Source: Blakeslea trispora (taxonomy: Eukaryota; Mucoromycota; Mucoromycetes; Mucorales; Choanephoraceae). Taken from it: a stretch of 41,604 bases of DNA. Positions 19,327 to 29,459 of this stretch are shown here, piece after piece. How positions within the stretch are numbered: position 1 is the first letter of the stretch; each line of letters opens with the position of its first letter. The stretch spans positions 1 to 41,604 of the forward strand of contig JAIWNE010000186.1 in NCBI GenBank assembly GCA_025331445.1. The letters run 5' to 3'. The notes below the pieces were generated by a model. It saw only the letters and a list, made by a program, of their open reading frames with translations. It was not told the origin of the DNA and ran no database searches. A program made the translations under genes and the position numbers.

Positions 19327-19494
19327 TCGTTTTTTTTTTTTCAATAAATAATATAACATTTTTTCATTCAAAAACACTTAGCAATTATTTTGTTCAGAAT
19401 CTTAAGCCATTTTTCTAAATAACAGAGTTTTGCAAGCCACAAACGGTGTTTAAATTCCTTAAGTTACCAGGAAATATAATCGTTCAAGTACCTC

Positions 19495-20010
19495 AAACAT
19501 CGGAGTGAAATAACCAAGATTGACCCTGATTTATTTTTCTAAGAAAAGACATCAAAATCTGACATTCAAAAACATCTTTTGAACCAAAAAAAATGTATCA
19601 AAACATAGTCAAATAACGAAAACAATATCATATTCACAAAATAAGGCATTCAATATTTAGTTGTCATGATGCAACAAATCTAGTCTACAAAAAGTAGAAA
19701 CAATAAAGAGAGAATGCACAACTTTTGGAAAAAAGACTTGTGAACACGTTTTCTTCAACTCCGTGTATTACAGTAAGACAAGATTTGACAGACAGACAGA
19801 AAGCCCTTAAAGTTAGTAATAAAAAAAGCAAGTTCAAGAACAATGGCTTTCATTGTATTGAAACAGCATTTGGATCCTGAAAAGATTGTCGATAATATCA
19901 TTCTCAGTTCCAAATCAAGGGTAAACCATCGGTATATATATCGTTGTCAACAGCCAACGGAATTGGTATTTTCCTCACTTTAATCCTCTCTCTCTCTCTT
20001 AATTTCGAAA
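19495..20010. other. AT-rich gap with promoter-like end
   Basis: No gene was seen. A TATA-like run (GGTATATATATCG, about 19930-19942) followed by a CT-rich stretch (CTCTCTCTCTCTT, about 19985-19999) lies shortly upstream of the ATG at 20011 and probably forms the promoter of the next gene. A short CAGA repeat occurs near 19790-19800. Confidence 0.45.
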
Positions 20011-23000
20011 ATGTCTACTTCTACCAACTCTTCCACCTGTAATGGTTTGATGATGTGCTTTTGCACTGTATGCAAGGAAAACTCCCAAGTTGGACATGGC
20101 AAGGTCACTAAGCGTACTTACCGTGAGCATCAAAAGCGTGAAGTCGAAAAGAGACAAAGACTTGAATGTAATTATACAACTTTTGTGTATTTAATCATTA
20201 TTGATATCTAATACTCTTGCTTGTTTTGTAGATGATGCTACCTCCCAATCACTTAGCTCAGGTCTCACTTATTCACTCAACAGTCTTTTAGTCGACGATG
20301 GTAAGCTTTGCGATATACGATATGATCTTACATACATTAACGTCAACCTAATAGAAATGGAGTTCTCTTTTGGTGTTGTTCCTCATACACCCACGCCTGT
20401 TGAAGACATTCCAGCTGAAGACGTCAATCAAGATGGTATGTCTCCATTCTCAATGTTTTTAAATGATCAATAAACTTATTTATTCATCCTTATTTTTTAA
20501 GACGCTCCTTACGAATGTCCTGTCAATGAGAATTTTCCTACTTTGCCTATCGCTTCACTTTTATTCGCCATGCTATTCTTGTTGCGCAAAAACCAGCTTG
20601 CCGACGCATCATGTGAAACAGTGATGCTCTTTTGTAACATGGTGCTTTGTCTTACTGATGAAAGATTCAGATTTCCTTCCACTGTTGAAACTTTTGATAA
20701 GTGGAATTCTTCCAATAGACACAGCATCAAGGCAGTAAAGGAGTATGTGAACTGCATTCAATGTCATGCCATCCATCCATATCAATCCGATGAAGAAAAG
20801 CAAAAAATACAAGACCAACGTTATTTTGCAGACACTGGCATCTTCAACGACTCTGCTTTCTGTGAAGCTGAGCTGTTGGTCACTAATCAATACGGCAAAC
20901 TTGCTCCAGTAAGATCGTTCTTTTACAATTCGTTGGTGGATACTCTTAAGGGTTTTTTCATGCGTGATGAATTTGCTGAAAGTCTTACTCTTTGGAAGGA
21001 TCGTCAAGTTTTGCCTGATATGCTTTCGGATGTCTATGATGGTCAAGTCTGGAATGAGTTCAAGGTCAACGATACCGACAGCCAACCCTTTGTTTTCCAA
21101 AGTGATTACAATCTGCTTCTTACCTTGAACTGCGATTGGTTCCAAGCCTACAAAGAATCATACAGTGTTGGTGCAATCTACTTGACAATTCAGAACCTGC
21201 CTCGTGAGGTGCGTAACCTGTGTACGAATACCATCTTGGTTTGTCTGATACCTGGTCCCAACGAGCCGAGTACATACCAAATGAACAACTACTTGCGCCC
21301 TCTTGTGGAAGAACTTTTGGTGTTGATGAACGGTGTTCCGATGAAGACAAAAAACAAAGACACACAACTCGTAAAGGCTGCTATTTCTCTTTATATGATG
21401 GATCTCCCTGCGCAAAAAAAAGTAGTTTGCCTGACATCTTGTACTTCAACCAACGGATGTCATAAACGCAAGAAGCAATTCCCGGCTCTAGTTCAAGGCA
21501 AGACAGCTCGTGATTTCACCGACTTTGACGTTGATAATTGGATTAAAAGAAGCAGCCAAGAGCACCCGAGAACTGGCAAGAAACTGGCGTAATACCAAAA
21601 CCAATGCAGAGCGTGTTTTGTTAGAGAAAGCAAACGGTATTCGATGGAGCGTCCTTTTGGATTTGCCTTATTTCAACCCTGTACGTCATGTTGGGGTTGA
21701 TATAATGCATAACCTTCTCCTCGGTATCACAAAGAAAATGACAAAAGTGTGGACGAGTCCCTTGAAGTCAGGTACAACAACACTCTCTCCTCTAATCGAC
21801 TCCAAAGGCCTTAAAGACATGCAAGCAGTCTTGGCAGATAAGTTTGTTTTGCCTCCGGGCCATGCGTTGTCGTCTATTGCTCGGAAAATTGCAGTTGGTG
21901 ATGGGTTTTCGAACATGAAGGCTGATGAATGGGCTACCTGGCTGTTAGTACTTTCTAGACATTTGCTTCCGGCATACCTTGGTCAAAGAGCATACGAACA
22001 TTGGATGCTTTTCGTGAAGGCCTCAAAGATTTTTCTTTCCCCTTGTGTGTCTCTTGTTGAGCTCGACAATGCTCAAAACCTCTTGCATTCGTTCCTTTCT
22101 GGGTTTGACGCTGTGTACAAGAACAAATCCTTGATCACGCCCAACTTCCACTACGCCTTGCATTTAAAGGAAACTATGCTAGATTATTCTGCTTCGCCTT
22201 CCCACTGGCTCTTCAATTTTGAACGGTACAGCCAGGATATCAAGACTATCCGGACCAACAGAAAGAACTGCGTCGAGCGTACTTATCTGAACAAGTTCTT
22301 AATGCAAGTTCATTTTGAAGAGTCGATTGCATTCCTGTTGTCCTATATACGCCAGTCATGTGTTGCTCAAGTTCAAGACCTTTTTGGCAACCTGAAGGCT
22401 AGACTTGCTAGCTCTGCTAATCAAAGCTTTTCCCTGGACACCCTGTACAAGATACGAATTGGGGATGTCCCTGCTTTTGGTTCTGAACCTCTTCCTTCTG
22501 CAGCACTTGCACCAGCTAGAATTAAACCGGGTACTCTGTCAAATGATGTGTTGTCCTGTCTTGTCCTGTATTATGATACTGTATACGTTGGTGCTTACAA
22601 AGACGAGCATATCGCAACACTTTGTCCTGATGCAATTCCCGTAACTCCAAAAGTAGACAAGTTCATCGAGATCAATATACTGGGTAACCGGTTCAAGTCT
22701 GTTGAGGCCTCAACAACAAACAAACGCGGCTCGTATGCCTTGGCATACTACCAAGAAAATGATGTTGCTGTGCTCCGGTGTTGTCAGATTGAATGTCTCT
22801 TTAGACATACAGTAATGGTAGAAGATGAAAACGGTGACCAATCTCCAACACAACATACATTTGCATATGTCAAGTGGTTTATCCAGTCTGACATGCAAAT
22901 GCACTACTTCAACAATAGCGACTCTTCCAAGTATGGTATGAGGCTGTTAAAGAATGAATTCGAACCTCTTTCCATTGCATCCATTATACCAGATAGTCAA

Positions 23001-23084
23001 CTCTATAGCCAGATTGCTATTGTCAAAAACCATATTACAAACTTGCATGTTGCAATCGACCTACCAGCCAAATTAATAGCTTAG
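20011..23084 (+). pseudogene. Tnp2/Plavaka-like (CACTA superfamily) transposase 1
   Basis: Spliced exons are 20011-20167, 20232-20300, 20355-20435 and 20502 onward. Introns are 20168-20231, 20301-20354 (54 bp, could be retained in frame) and 20436-20501. The N-terminus has a Cys/His cluster (MCFCTVCKEN...REHQKRE). The central part carries NCDWFQAYKESYSVGAIY and GPNEPSTYQMNNYLRPLVEELLVL. The signature FNPVRHVGVDIMHNLLLG follows. Both blocks are typical of Tnp2/Plavaka transposases of fungi. Near 21560 one extra base shifts the frame; the frame from about 21555 then runs to 23084. The CACTA-type terminal repeats were not found. Function is inferred from family resemblance. Confidence 0.75.
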
Positions 23085-23408
23085 ACTTTTCTTTATTTTA
23101 CCCATATATATTTACCCTTGCCTTTTTTTTGTATCTTGATGTTCTTGTCAGTTACTTTTTTTTTTATTTAATAAATTTTTATTTCCTGTTCTGCTTAATC
23201 CCTTTCTCTTTTTTTAAATTTTTATTTTTTGTTTGATGAATTTTTAACAGCTACGCTTGCTCTTTCCTTCTACATGGGTAGCATTTAAGAGACATCAAAA
23301 GCAAGCATATATTATATAGCTAAGTGTTCAGGTTGCATACCACTACCAAAGGGTTTATTGTTATCTTAAACGTTTTAATTATCAGAAAAAAAGAAAAAGA
23401 AACCAATG
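23085..23408. other. T-rich 3' intergenic gap between convergent genes
   Basis: It holds T-rich runs and AATAAA-type signals (near 23170) and no coding sequence. It probably contains the 3' ends of the two convergent transcripts. Confidence 0.5.
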
Positions 23409-24474
23409 TTAAGGTCTGAAGGCCCAAAGAGGAAGCGCTTGACGATGTTCATCAGACAACACCTTTTCAACAACCTGTTGACGACGAAAGACTTGGCAGC
23501 GGCTTCTTGAGTCCTTCTTATTTGCTTTGTCGAGAAGGTAGTAGAAGTTGGTCAGCTAAATCGATGCAGTTAATATCATAGCAACAACAATACAACTCCT
23601 GTAACTCACCTTCTGAGAGCGCCAAGAGGGAATACAAGTACAAAATTGCTTGCCAACTTCTTCGTCCTCAGCATCTTCATCTTCAGACATGTACTCCATT
23701 TTGAGTACAGCCTCACACTCCTCGTTTGAAGCAACTTCTTGGCCCAAAAGACGACAAGAAGCAACAAATGCATTGAGGCTAGCATAGTGTTTCTAAGACC
23801 AAAGTAAAAGGTAAATATTTATCAAAGACTTAGCATGGTTTCTGGTTACTTACTCTCTGTAAACGTCTAGATTTACGATACAAGGCAGCACGTTGTTCGG
23901 TTTGCTCCGTGGTCAGGCCTTGCTGCTTAGATGCTTTGACCAAGGTGTCGAATTGGTTTCGAATCTTGGCATCAATGGCAGTGATGATACTCTTTGACAG
24001 TTCTTGATGTTCTGGAAGACCAGATTGCGTCTTCACTTCCCTAATGGCAAGATTCATGATGCAGTTGTAAACATCCAGATTTCTCAGCGGATGCTTCATC
24101 GAATGCTGGACAGAGAACTCAACACCAATGCTTCTTGCATCTTGCACCGCAGATTGTACAGCTTTCTATTCAAAACGACAATTACATTAGTGGGAAGATA
24201 AACATAAAAGTAAGTAATAAACATACACGCAAGGCAGGGTTTCTACCATGGATGGACTTTTCTCTAGTACGTTCAGTGCTAGAAGAAACTGGACGGTTCA
24301 AGGCCTCCAATTCAGCCAGACGAGTTTTTATTTCCTGAAGTTCCTCACAGTGATAATAGCAGGATGTGCAACAGGATGTGGAACAGGACGAGCAACAGGA
24401 CGGGCAGCAGAACGGGCAACGGGACGGATGGTAGAGCGGGGGGAGGCAGTGGCAACAACAGGGATTTGGTTCAT
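23409..24474 (-). CDS. Uncharacterised four-exon gene, Arg/Pro-rich start, coiled coil, acidic C-terminal region
   Basis: Exons on the minus strand are 24474-24227, 24165-23854, 23792-23610 and 23555-23409, all joined by phase-0 introns of 61, 61 and 54 bp with GTATGT/GTAAGT/GTGAGT donors. The ATG at 24474 starts MNQIPVV, followed by Arg-Pro-Val-Ala repeats. A coiled-coil-like stretch (EELQEIKTRLAELEALN) needs one base more than is present near 24345, so exon 1 is frameshifted. Later parts read IHGRNPALR, HSMKHPLRNLDVYN, KIRNQFDTLVKASKQ, YRKSRRLQR, MEYMSEDEDAEDEE and a final WRSQK...LPLWAFRP. From memory, similar unnamed proteins occur in many copies in Mucorales. No known domain was recognised; the role is unknown. 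It is convergent with transposase 1, so it could be a partner gene of a mobile element. Confidence 0.7.
24361..24432 (+). repeat. 12-bp minisatellite within exon 1 of the minus-strand gene
   Basis: Units of the form CAACAGGACGRG are repeated about six times with variation. On the minus strand they encode the Arg/His-Pro-Val-Ala repeats; in the next frame they encode a Cys-rich run. Confidence 0.65.
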
Positions 24475-24971
24475 ATTGATATGATTAAAGATGAGGAAGG
24501 CATGTTGTCTATCTGTCAACTCCTATTTACAACAATTTTTGACAGAACCCTTTTTTTTGTGCTCGTTTTATGTACAAAAAAGGAAGGTCGTTGTTATGGC
24601 ATCATTTCTTGTTTAGAAATAATTTGAAAAAAAATTTTTTTATTCGTTTTTCTTTTTCTTTTCTAATTTATTTTTATTAAGTGATCAAATAAAATTTGTA
24701 AGTACTATTTCTAAGCTCAATTGACATTTCACTCATTATAAATATTCAATCAAGTCTTGCTTTCTATGAGGACTCATGTAAATCATTACATCGCTTAAGG
24801 TAAGACTTTACAAGCAAATCATTTCATACTTAACTCACCGTTCTTTCAGAATTAGCGGTCTATTTCTATCATTGTTTAATCTTTTCTTGGCGATGTCAGT
24901 ACAAAGGTGAGTAAAGTTCATGGACATGACTGAAAACTTTTCTAACCGCTCTGATTTAGTTGCTGTATGTA

Positions 24972-25125
24972 CACCTTTTCCGGAAATAGATTGCACTCCA
25001 ACAGAAAAAGATTGCACTTAAAAAATTTTTAGATTGCGCTAGTAAAAAATTCGAATTGCGCTGACAAAAATTCAGATTGCACGCTTGAAGAAAAGACATT
25101 GCACATTTCTTCAAAATAGATTGCA
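24972..25125 (+). repeat. Left terminal inverted repeat of Tc1/mariner
   Basis: It begins CACCTTTTCCGG. The word ATTGC recurs at 24990, 25011, 25033, 25055, 25076, 25098 and 25120, spaced 21-22 bases. An additional inverted copy (GTGCAATCT) lies at 25131-25139, overlapping the transposase stop. These are candidate transposase-binding sites. Confidence 0.93.
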
Positions 25126-25138
25126 TAAATGTGCAATC

Positions 25139-26449
25139 TCAAAGAGGTTCTTTATTCAAGCATACTTGTAATTTAGAGTCAGAGTATCGACAGAAGCCAC
25201 GAAGATCTTCCAAATAGACACTGTTGCAAGCATCAACTATTCTTGAAGTCAAAGTCTCCTCCTTCAGCAACTTCTCTCTCTTCACTTTGCTCTTAACCAC
25301 AGACCAGAACTGCTCAATTGGATTAAGCTCAGGGGAATAAGGTGGAAGATACACGCATCCATATCCTCTACTAACAATCAGCTTCTCAATCTGGTCTGAA
25401 ATATGGATAGGAGCATTGTCCATAATAAGGTAATGCCCTTTGAATTGCTCATGTCGATCAAGTACATCCAATGTATCAGAAATGAAATTGAAGTAATGAC
25501 CAAGAACAGTTCCTACTGTCTTTTTTGCCTTTGTCTAACCTGTGACCTTTCTTTTCTTTGAGCTTTCTTGATAGGGTACTCTAACCTTCATGTTAATAAC
25601 ACCCTGCGACGATATTGCTCCCAAAATAGTGATTGTTCTAGCTCTCGTCTTTGGCTGAATAACAGTAGCTCGAGTACCCTTAGTTGACCAGGCCATAGTA
25701 CGGCTCAAGTTGATATGGAAAGCAGACTCGTCAATGAAAACACAGTTGCTCATGAAGTCGATGTCTGTTTGTATCAAATTGGTCGCCCATTGAAAGCGTG
25801 CTTCAATGCTGCGAGGAGAATTTCTTTCTTTAGGTTCAAAGTGGGCTTTCTTAATTGTAAGAGCACAATCATTGACCATAAAATCATGGACAGCAGTTTT
25901 TGCAATCTTGAGTCCTTCAAATTGGCTGGTGAGGCTTTCCATTGCTTCATTTACGGTGGCTCTAGGGTCTTCGCTGTATTTCTGAAGCAAGAAACCTTTG
26001 TGATACTCGTTGAGAATTTTTGGTCGCCCAACTTTCTTCTTCTCTTCTTCTTCTTCTTGAGCTAGCTCAGGTTGTTCGATTCTCTTTTGAGCTGCGTCTT
26101 CCTCTTTCTTGAACCAATAGTGAGCGGTACGCTTAGGTACGTCCAACTCTTTTGCTGCTTCAGGAACTGTATAGCCTTTAACATAGACGAGGTGGAAAAA
26201 GCGCTCCTTTTTCTCATCACTATGTCTGGTGTATTTGCGCTGACTATAGCCTTGATCAGCGACAATCTCGGCTTTGACAATTTTCATTTTCTCTAATCTT
26301 TCAGGAGGCTTCAAGTCCATGTAGGTATCATAGTTGGTGACGTCCTCAAGCGGAAACTGCTCGTTATCAACTTCCATTTCAACTGGCTCATTGCCGTACT
26401 CATCAAATACACTGCCCTTTCCGTCTTCTTGAAAAAATTTGAGGCTCAT
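25139..26449 (-). pseudogene. Tc1/mariner (DD34E) transposase with one in-frame stop
   Basis: The minus-strand frame from ATG at 26449 to TGA at 25139 has 436 sense-length codons, interrupted by a single TAG at 25537-25535. A helix-turn-helix region (GYTVPEAAKELDVPKRTAHYW) lies near residues 90-115 and probably binds the end repeats. Catalytic residues are Asp at 25732-25730 (FIDES), Asp at 25420-25418 (IMDNAPIH) and Glu at 25315-25313 (NPIEQFW), with 34 residues between the last two. A KKRKV nuclear-localisation-like motif sits immediately before the stop. The in-frame stop splits Asp1 from Asp2 and Glu, so the copy looks inactive unless the stop is read through or is a sequencing error. Confidence 0.88.
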
Positions 26450-26478
26450 TTTATATGTTTCTTGTAGTTCTGAGTATG

Positions 26479-26632
26479 TGCAATCTATTTTGAAGAAATG
26501 TGCAATGTCTTTTCTTCAAGCGTGCAATCTGAATTTTTGTCAGCGCAATTCGAATTTTTTACTAGCGCAATCTAAAAATTTTTTAAGTGCAATCTTTTTC
26601 TGTTGGAGTGCAATCTATCTCCGGAAAAGGTG
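26479..26632 (-). repeat. Right terminal inverted repeat of Tc1/mariner
   Basis: Mirror image of 24972-25125 with one mismatch (GGAGATAG versus GGAAATAG on the outward strand). GCAAT motifs (CAAT at 26481, 26503, 26525, 26546, 26568, 26590 and 26611) repeat the 21-22-base spacing. Confidence 0.93.
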
Positions 26633-26989
26633 TACCGCTACCGTTCCCGGTTAAAAATTTGGGTGCTATGATCCTTTGAGACGTAAGTAAATGTATTTAT
26701 TATCGCTTTTGATATGAAACTCATTCGATCTCTATAGATTTCTTTCTGTTTGTAAGCTTCTTTTGCCCTTGGGTATTGTATCCTGCTTCCTACACTGTCT
26801 TTAAGTCTTTTTAATGTAAGTAAGCTATATTATTCTATACTAAGAGTATAACTAACTGTTCCATTGTTGTAATAGCCATTCTCCCTGTGATTTTCTATCG
26901 TTTAAGTGCAACGAGTGCAAAGGAGCTTAATAGAACCACTGTGACCAAGTCTGCCATTCTGCCTACCATTCACTACGGCTCAAGCGGGT

Positions 26990-27121
26990 GGGCTGATGGC
27001 CCAAAAATTGGGCCCTACAGCCCAATCGGTCTACTAACAAATCGAATGGGCTAAAATGCGTTTAGCCCAATTTTGGTTTGCAGTAAAATGGGCCATCGGC
27101 CCACTGCCGATGGCCCATTTT
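26990..27121. repeat. Cluster of three GGGCC hairpins
   Basis: Hairpin 1 nests GGGCTG/CAGCCC outside GGCCCAA/TTGGGCC (26990-27023). Hairpin 2 is TGGGCTAAA/TTTAGCCCA with a five-base loop (27047-27069). Hairpin 3 is a perfect 16-bp stem, arms 27085-27100 and 27106-27121, with loop CCACT. All are built from GGGCY/RGCCC words. No coding role or known family was recognised. Confidence 0.8.
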
Positions 27122-27370
27122 TTGACTGCTTAAAACATTGGTATACCGCTATGAAGGCCAATGATGATCGCTTATATAGTTTAAGTGGAGCTTCAGCATC
27201 AAATGAAAATGCAAACATTAAAGAGGTTTAAATGATCATGTTCTATGTGGATAAATAATAAACAGACTAATGGTTTGTCAGTATTCCTTTAAGTAAGCTT
27301 GAATACTACTGGATCATCTAGTATTACAGGCCAATCATGTTTGTTACATTGCGTCTTTTTTATAATTGTA

Positions 27371-29115
27371 GGCAAATCAGGCTTTTTTAATTTTATTAAT
27401 TTGAATCAACTAAATGCTATATATGGATTCTTCTTTAGGCTGAATTGTAGCTCAGATGTCCTTTATGGCAACAGGAATGCTGCATTAGGTGTATTCAGAT
27501 TGATTGGCATGCTTGGCTTTGATATAGGTACCTTTTGGGATCATAAGAAGCAGTATAGGAAGCAAAAATGAGTTAATTTCCATGACTAGAGCCTTCAGTA
27601 AGCACATTAATCGCTTTGCAGTAGCTGCGCTTGAAAAAATATTCAGCCTTAACCGAAATTTTTTTTCGTAATTTTTTTTTCTTGACAGCCAACTTGAAGC
27701 AACATGCAAGGTCATGAGCAACACCAAGTAAGAGATCACTCGACACCAGTACATACAAGAGTCAGAAACAATAGAGGAAGAAAGTAAATAGCATAGCAAG
27801 CCTAAAAAACAAAAAAAAATAAAGATGAGATGCGATCCTTTACACATGCACTTTGTCATGAGCATGTTGTGTCCTTTAGTTGTGATTGGGTACCTCATGA
27901 GTTCAGCCAACAGTGAGAGCAACAGTCAGTAGTAAACAGTTGATAATGAGGGGTTCATTTAGTAAGACAGTCAAGTCAAAATAATCTGGAGGCGGTATTT
28001 CACTTGTCACGAAAGAGATTCAAAGAGATGAGGCAACCTCATCTGGGATGGAGCGCACATGTAAGCATGAGCAACGACATGAAGACACAAAAAAAGAAAA
28101 TAATAAGCAGTAAAGTTGGAAGGAACCCCGAGTTCAACTAAAAAGAGATTCGGTAACCATTTAAAACAACAGACCTCAGTAGTGGAAGAAGAACAGGCGG
28201 ATAAAGAGCGTTTCTTAAAGATGAGATAGAGAGATGGCGACATGGGAAGAGACTCAGTACTTAAACAACGGTATATCAGAGAAGAAAAGTATTTCTTACA
28301 GCTTGGATAATGATCAGTGATAATGACGGAACAGGCAGACGAAATGAGCACACAAGAAAGAAGACAGACATGAACAGATCAGACATAGGATGGGAATACA
28401 ATAAGCAGTTGAATATCTGGTTACGAAGAGGTTTCATGTCGATGACTACGAATAGAGAAATTTAGTGAATGCAATGTGCACAATAGCATTTGAACAGATA
28501 ACTAAGGAAATTGAAGGAATTCGGGCAAGAAATATTTGAGCAGAGGCATCGATCCTGATAGGCAGCATAGATAGACATGGTATTCAGATTTCAGTCAAAG
28601 AAGTATAAGTTTGAGCAACATGGTATAAAGCAGACAGCATGGATAAAAAAGTCATGGATGAGGCAGTAAAAAGTAGCACAGATGAGGGTGAGATGAATAA
28701 GGGATTGTCTACTAGAATCCATGATAAGTGGTTGTATAAGTGTATAAAATGTTGAAGACAAGCAAATGCATACTAATAAGAAGATCGAAGCTGCAAAGAA
28801 ATGAGAAGAGAAGTGTAGTCGAGGTGTTATAATGTTGTTATGATAAGGTGGTATACATGAAGCTAGTGTGAAATAAGAGAGTCAGTAATGTTGATGGATC
28901 ATAAAATATTTGTAAAAAAAAAAAAAAAAAAAAAGATAAAAGTGCTTACCGTTTGCTGTGCATATAATGAAAAAAAGAAAGAAAAAAGAAAATGGGGGAT
29001 TGAAAAAAATGGCCAGTATATATGAGAAATATGACAGTGATGAGAAGAAAGTATGATTTCATCGACAGATTCATGTAAAATTGTACTGAAAAGGAAAATG
29101 TCTTGGATTTGCATA
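27371..29115 (+). repeat. 1.7-kb dispersed repeat, copy A
   Basis: The stretch aligns in direct orientation with 39241-40976 over its whole length, with many substitutions and small indels (roughly 85-90% by eye). It starts near GGCAAATCA and ends near GATTTGCATA. Both copies have a short similar minus-strand frame (LMCLLKALVMEINSFL...IPKGTYIKAKHAN), but no domain was recognised. A run of 21 A lies at 28914-28934, inside the repeat rather than at its end. Its class is unknown. Confidence 0.75.
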
Positions 29116-29459
29116 TTATATGCTTTACCAAAAAAGAAAGAGAGAGAGAGAAAGTGAAAGAGAGAGGATTGGCTAAAGTAAACAAAAAGAGATATGACTG
29201 CTATTTGGTCGTTTGAGATGGCGTCATCTGTGGTGCTATAAATTGGAAGGACTATCTCAGAGAAAGACAAACTGCTTCTTCTCTTTGATATTTTCTATAG
29301 TTTACATATTATACTCCAAACATTAAGATAGTTTAAGCTAAGACAGTTTAAGAAATACTTGGAACGAATATATTAGTTAGTGATTTATTATAGATAATAT
29401 CAGTAAATGAATGATGAAAAATATGTACACGAGTATGAACGACGAGAAGAGTGAGGTAT
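29116..29459. other. AT-rich gap with GA microsatellite
   Basis: A GA-rich run (about 29127-29170) is followed by AT-rich DNA. No gene was seen. The 3' end of the minus-strand transposase lies at 29460. Confidence 0.5.

Larger units (their letters stand above)
16991..19485 (+). mobile_element. MULE (Mutator-like) DNA transposon
   Basis: A 21-bp perfect inverted repeat (TATTTCCTGGTAACTTAAGG plus one base) lies at 17000-17020 and, inverted, at 19456-19476. The 9-bp word AAGTACCTC flanks the element directly at 16982-16990 and 19486-19494. Nine-base duplications are the hallmark of Mutator-like elements. Counting from the duplications the ends are about 30 bp long, and their outer 9 bp are imperfect. 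A MULE-type transposase fills the interior. Confidence 0.88.
24972..26632 (-). mobile_element. Tc1/mariner transposon with 154-bp inverted repeats
   Basis: The element is 1661 bp long, flanked by TA on each side (24970-24971 and 26633-26634), the target duplication of this superfamily. Its 154-bp terminal inverted repeats (24972-25125 and 26479-26632) differ at one position only. The transposase fills the whole interior: its start lies 30 bp inside the right repeat and its stop just inside the left repeat. Confidence 0.95.
24765..26985 (+). pseudogene. Spliced gene remnant interrupted by Tc1/mariner; possible ABC-C transporter fragment
   Basis: Four intron-like segments share good donors, CTAAC or TTAAC branch sites and AG acceptors: 24800-24849, 24907-24959, 26683-26737 and 26816-26875 (50-60 bp each). 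A TATAAATA box lies near 24737. Exon 2 encodes a hydrophobic stretch (GLFLSLFNLFLAM). Exon 4 has a hydrophobic segment with CPWVLYP. Exon 5 reads ILPVIFYRLSATSAKELNRT, which loosely resembles the TSRELKRL region of subfamily C ABC transporters. Stops occur in exons 3 and 4, and the frame runs into the GGGCC cluster. The transposon at 24972-26632 lies in exon 3. The spliced nature is fairly well supported; the ABC identity is weak. Confidence 0.35.

Noticed and set aside
20301..20354. Alternative reading of the 54-bp segment in transposase 1 as exon
   Set aside because: It stays in frame, but has a GTAAGC donor, a TTAAC branch-like site and an AATAG acceptor, so an intron is preferred. The choice does not change the downstream frame.
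24972..25139. CRISPR-like array because of regular 21-22-base repeats
   Set aside because: The repeated core is only five to eight bases, it mirrors the other transposon end, and the context is eukaryotic. Transposase-binding sites fit better.
26439..26654. Plus-strand open frame across the right Tc1/mariner end
   Set aside because: It overlaps the inverted repeat and the 5' end of the transposase and has no support.
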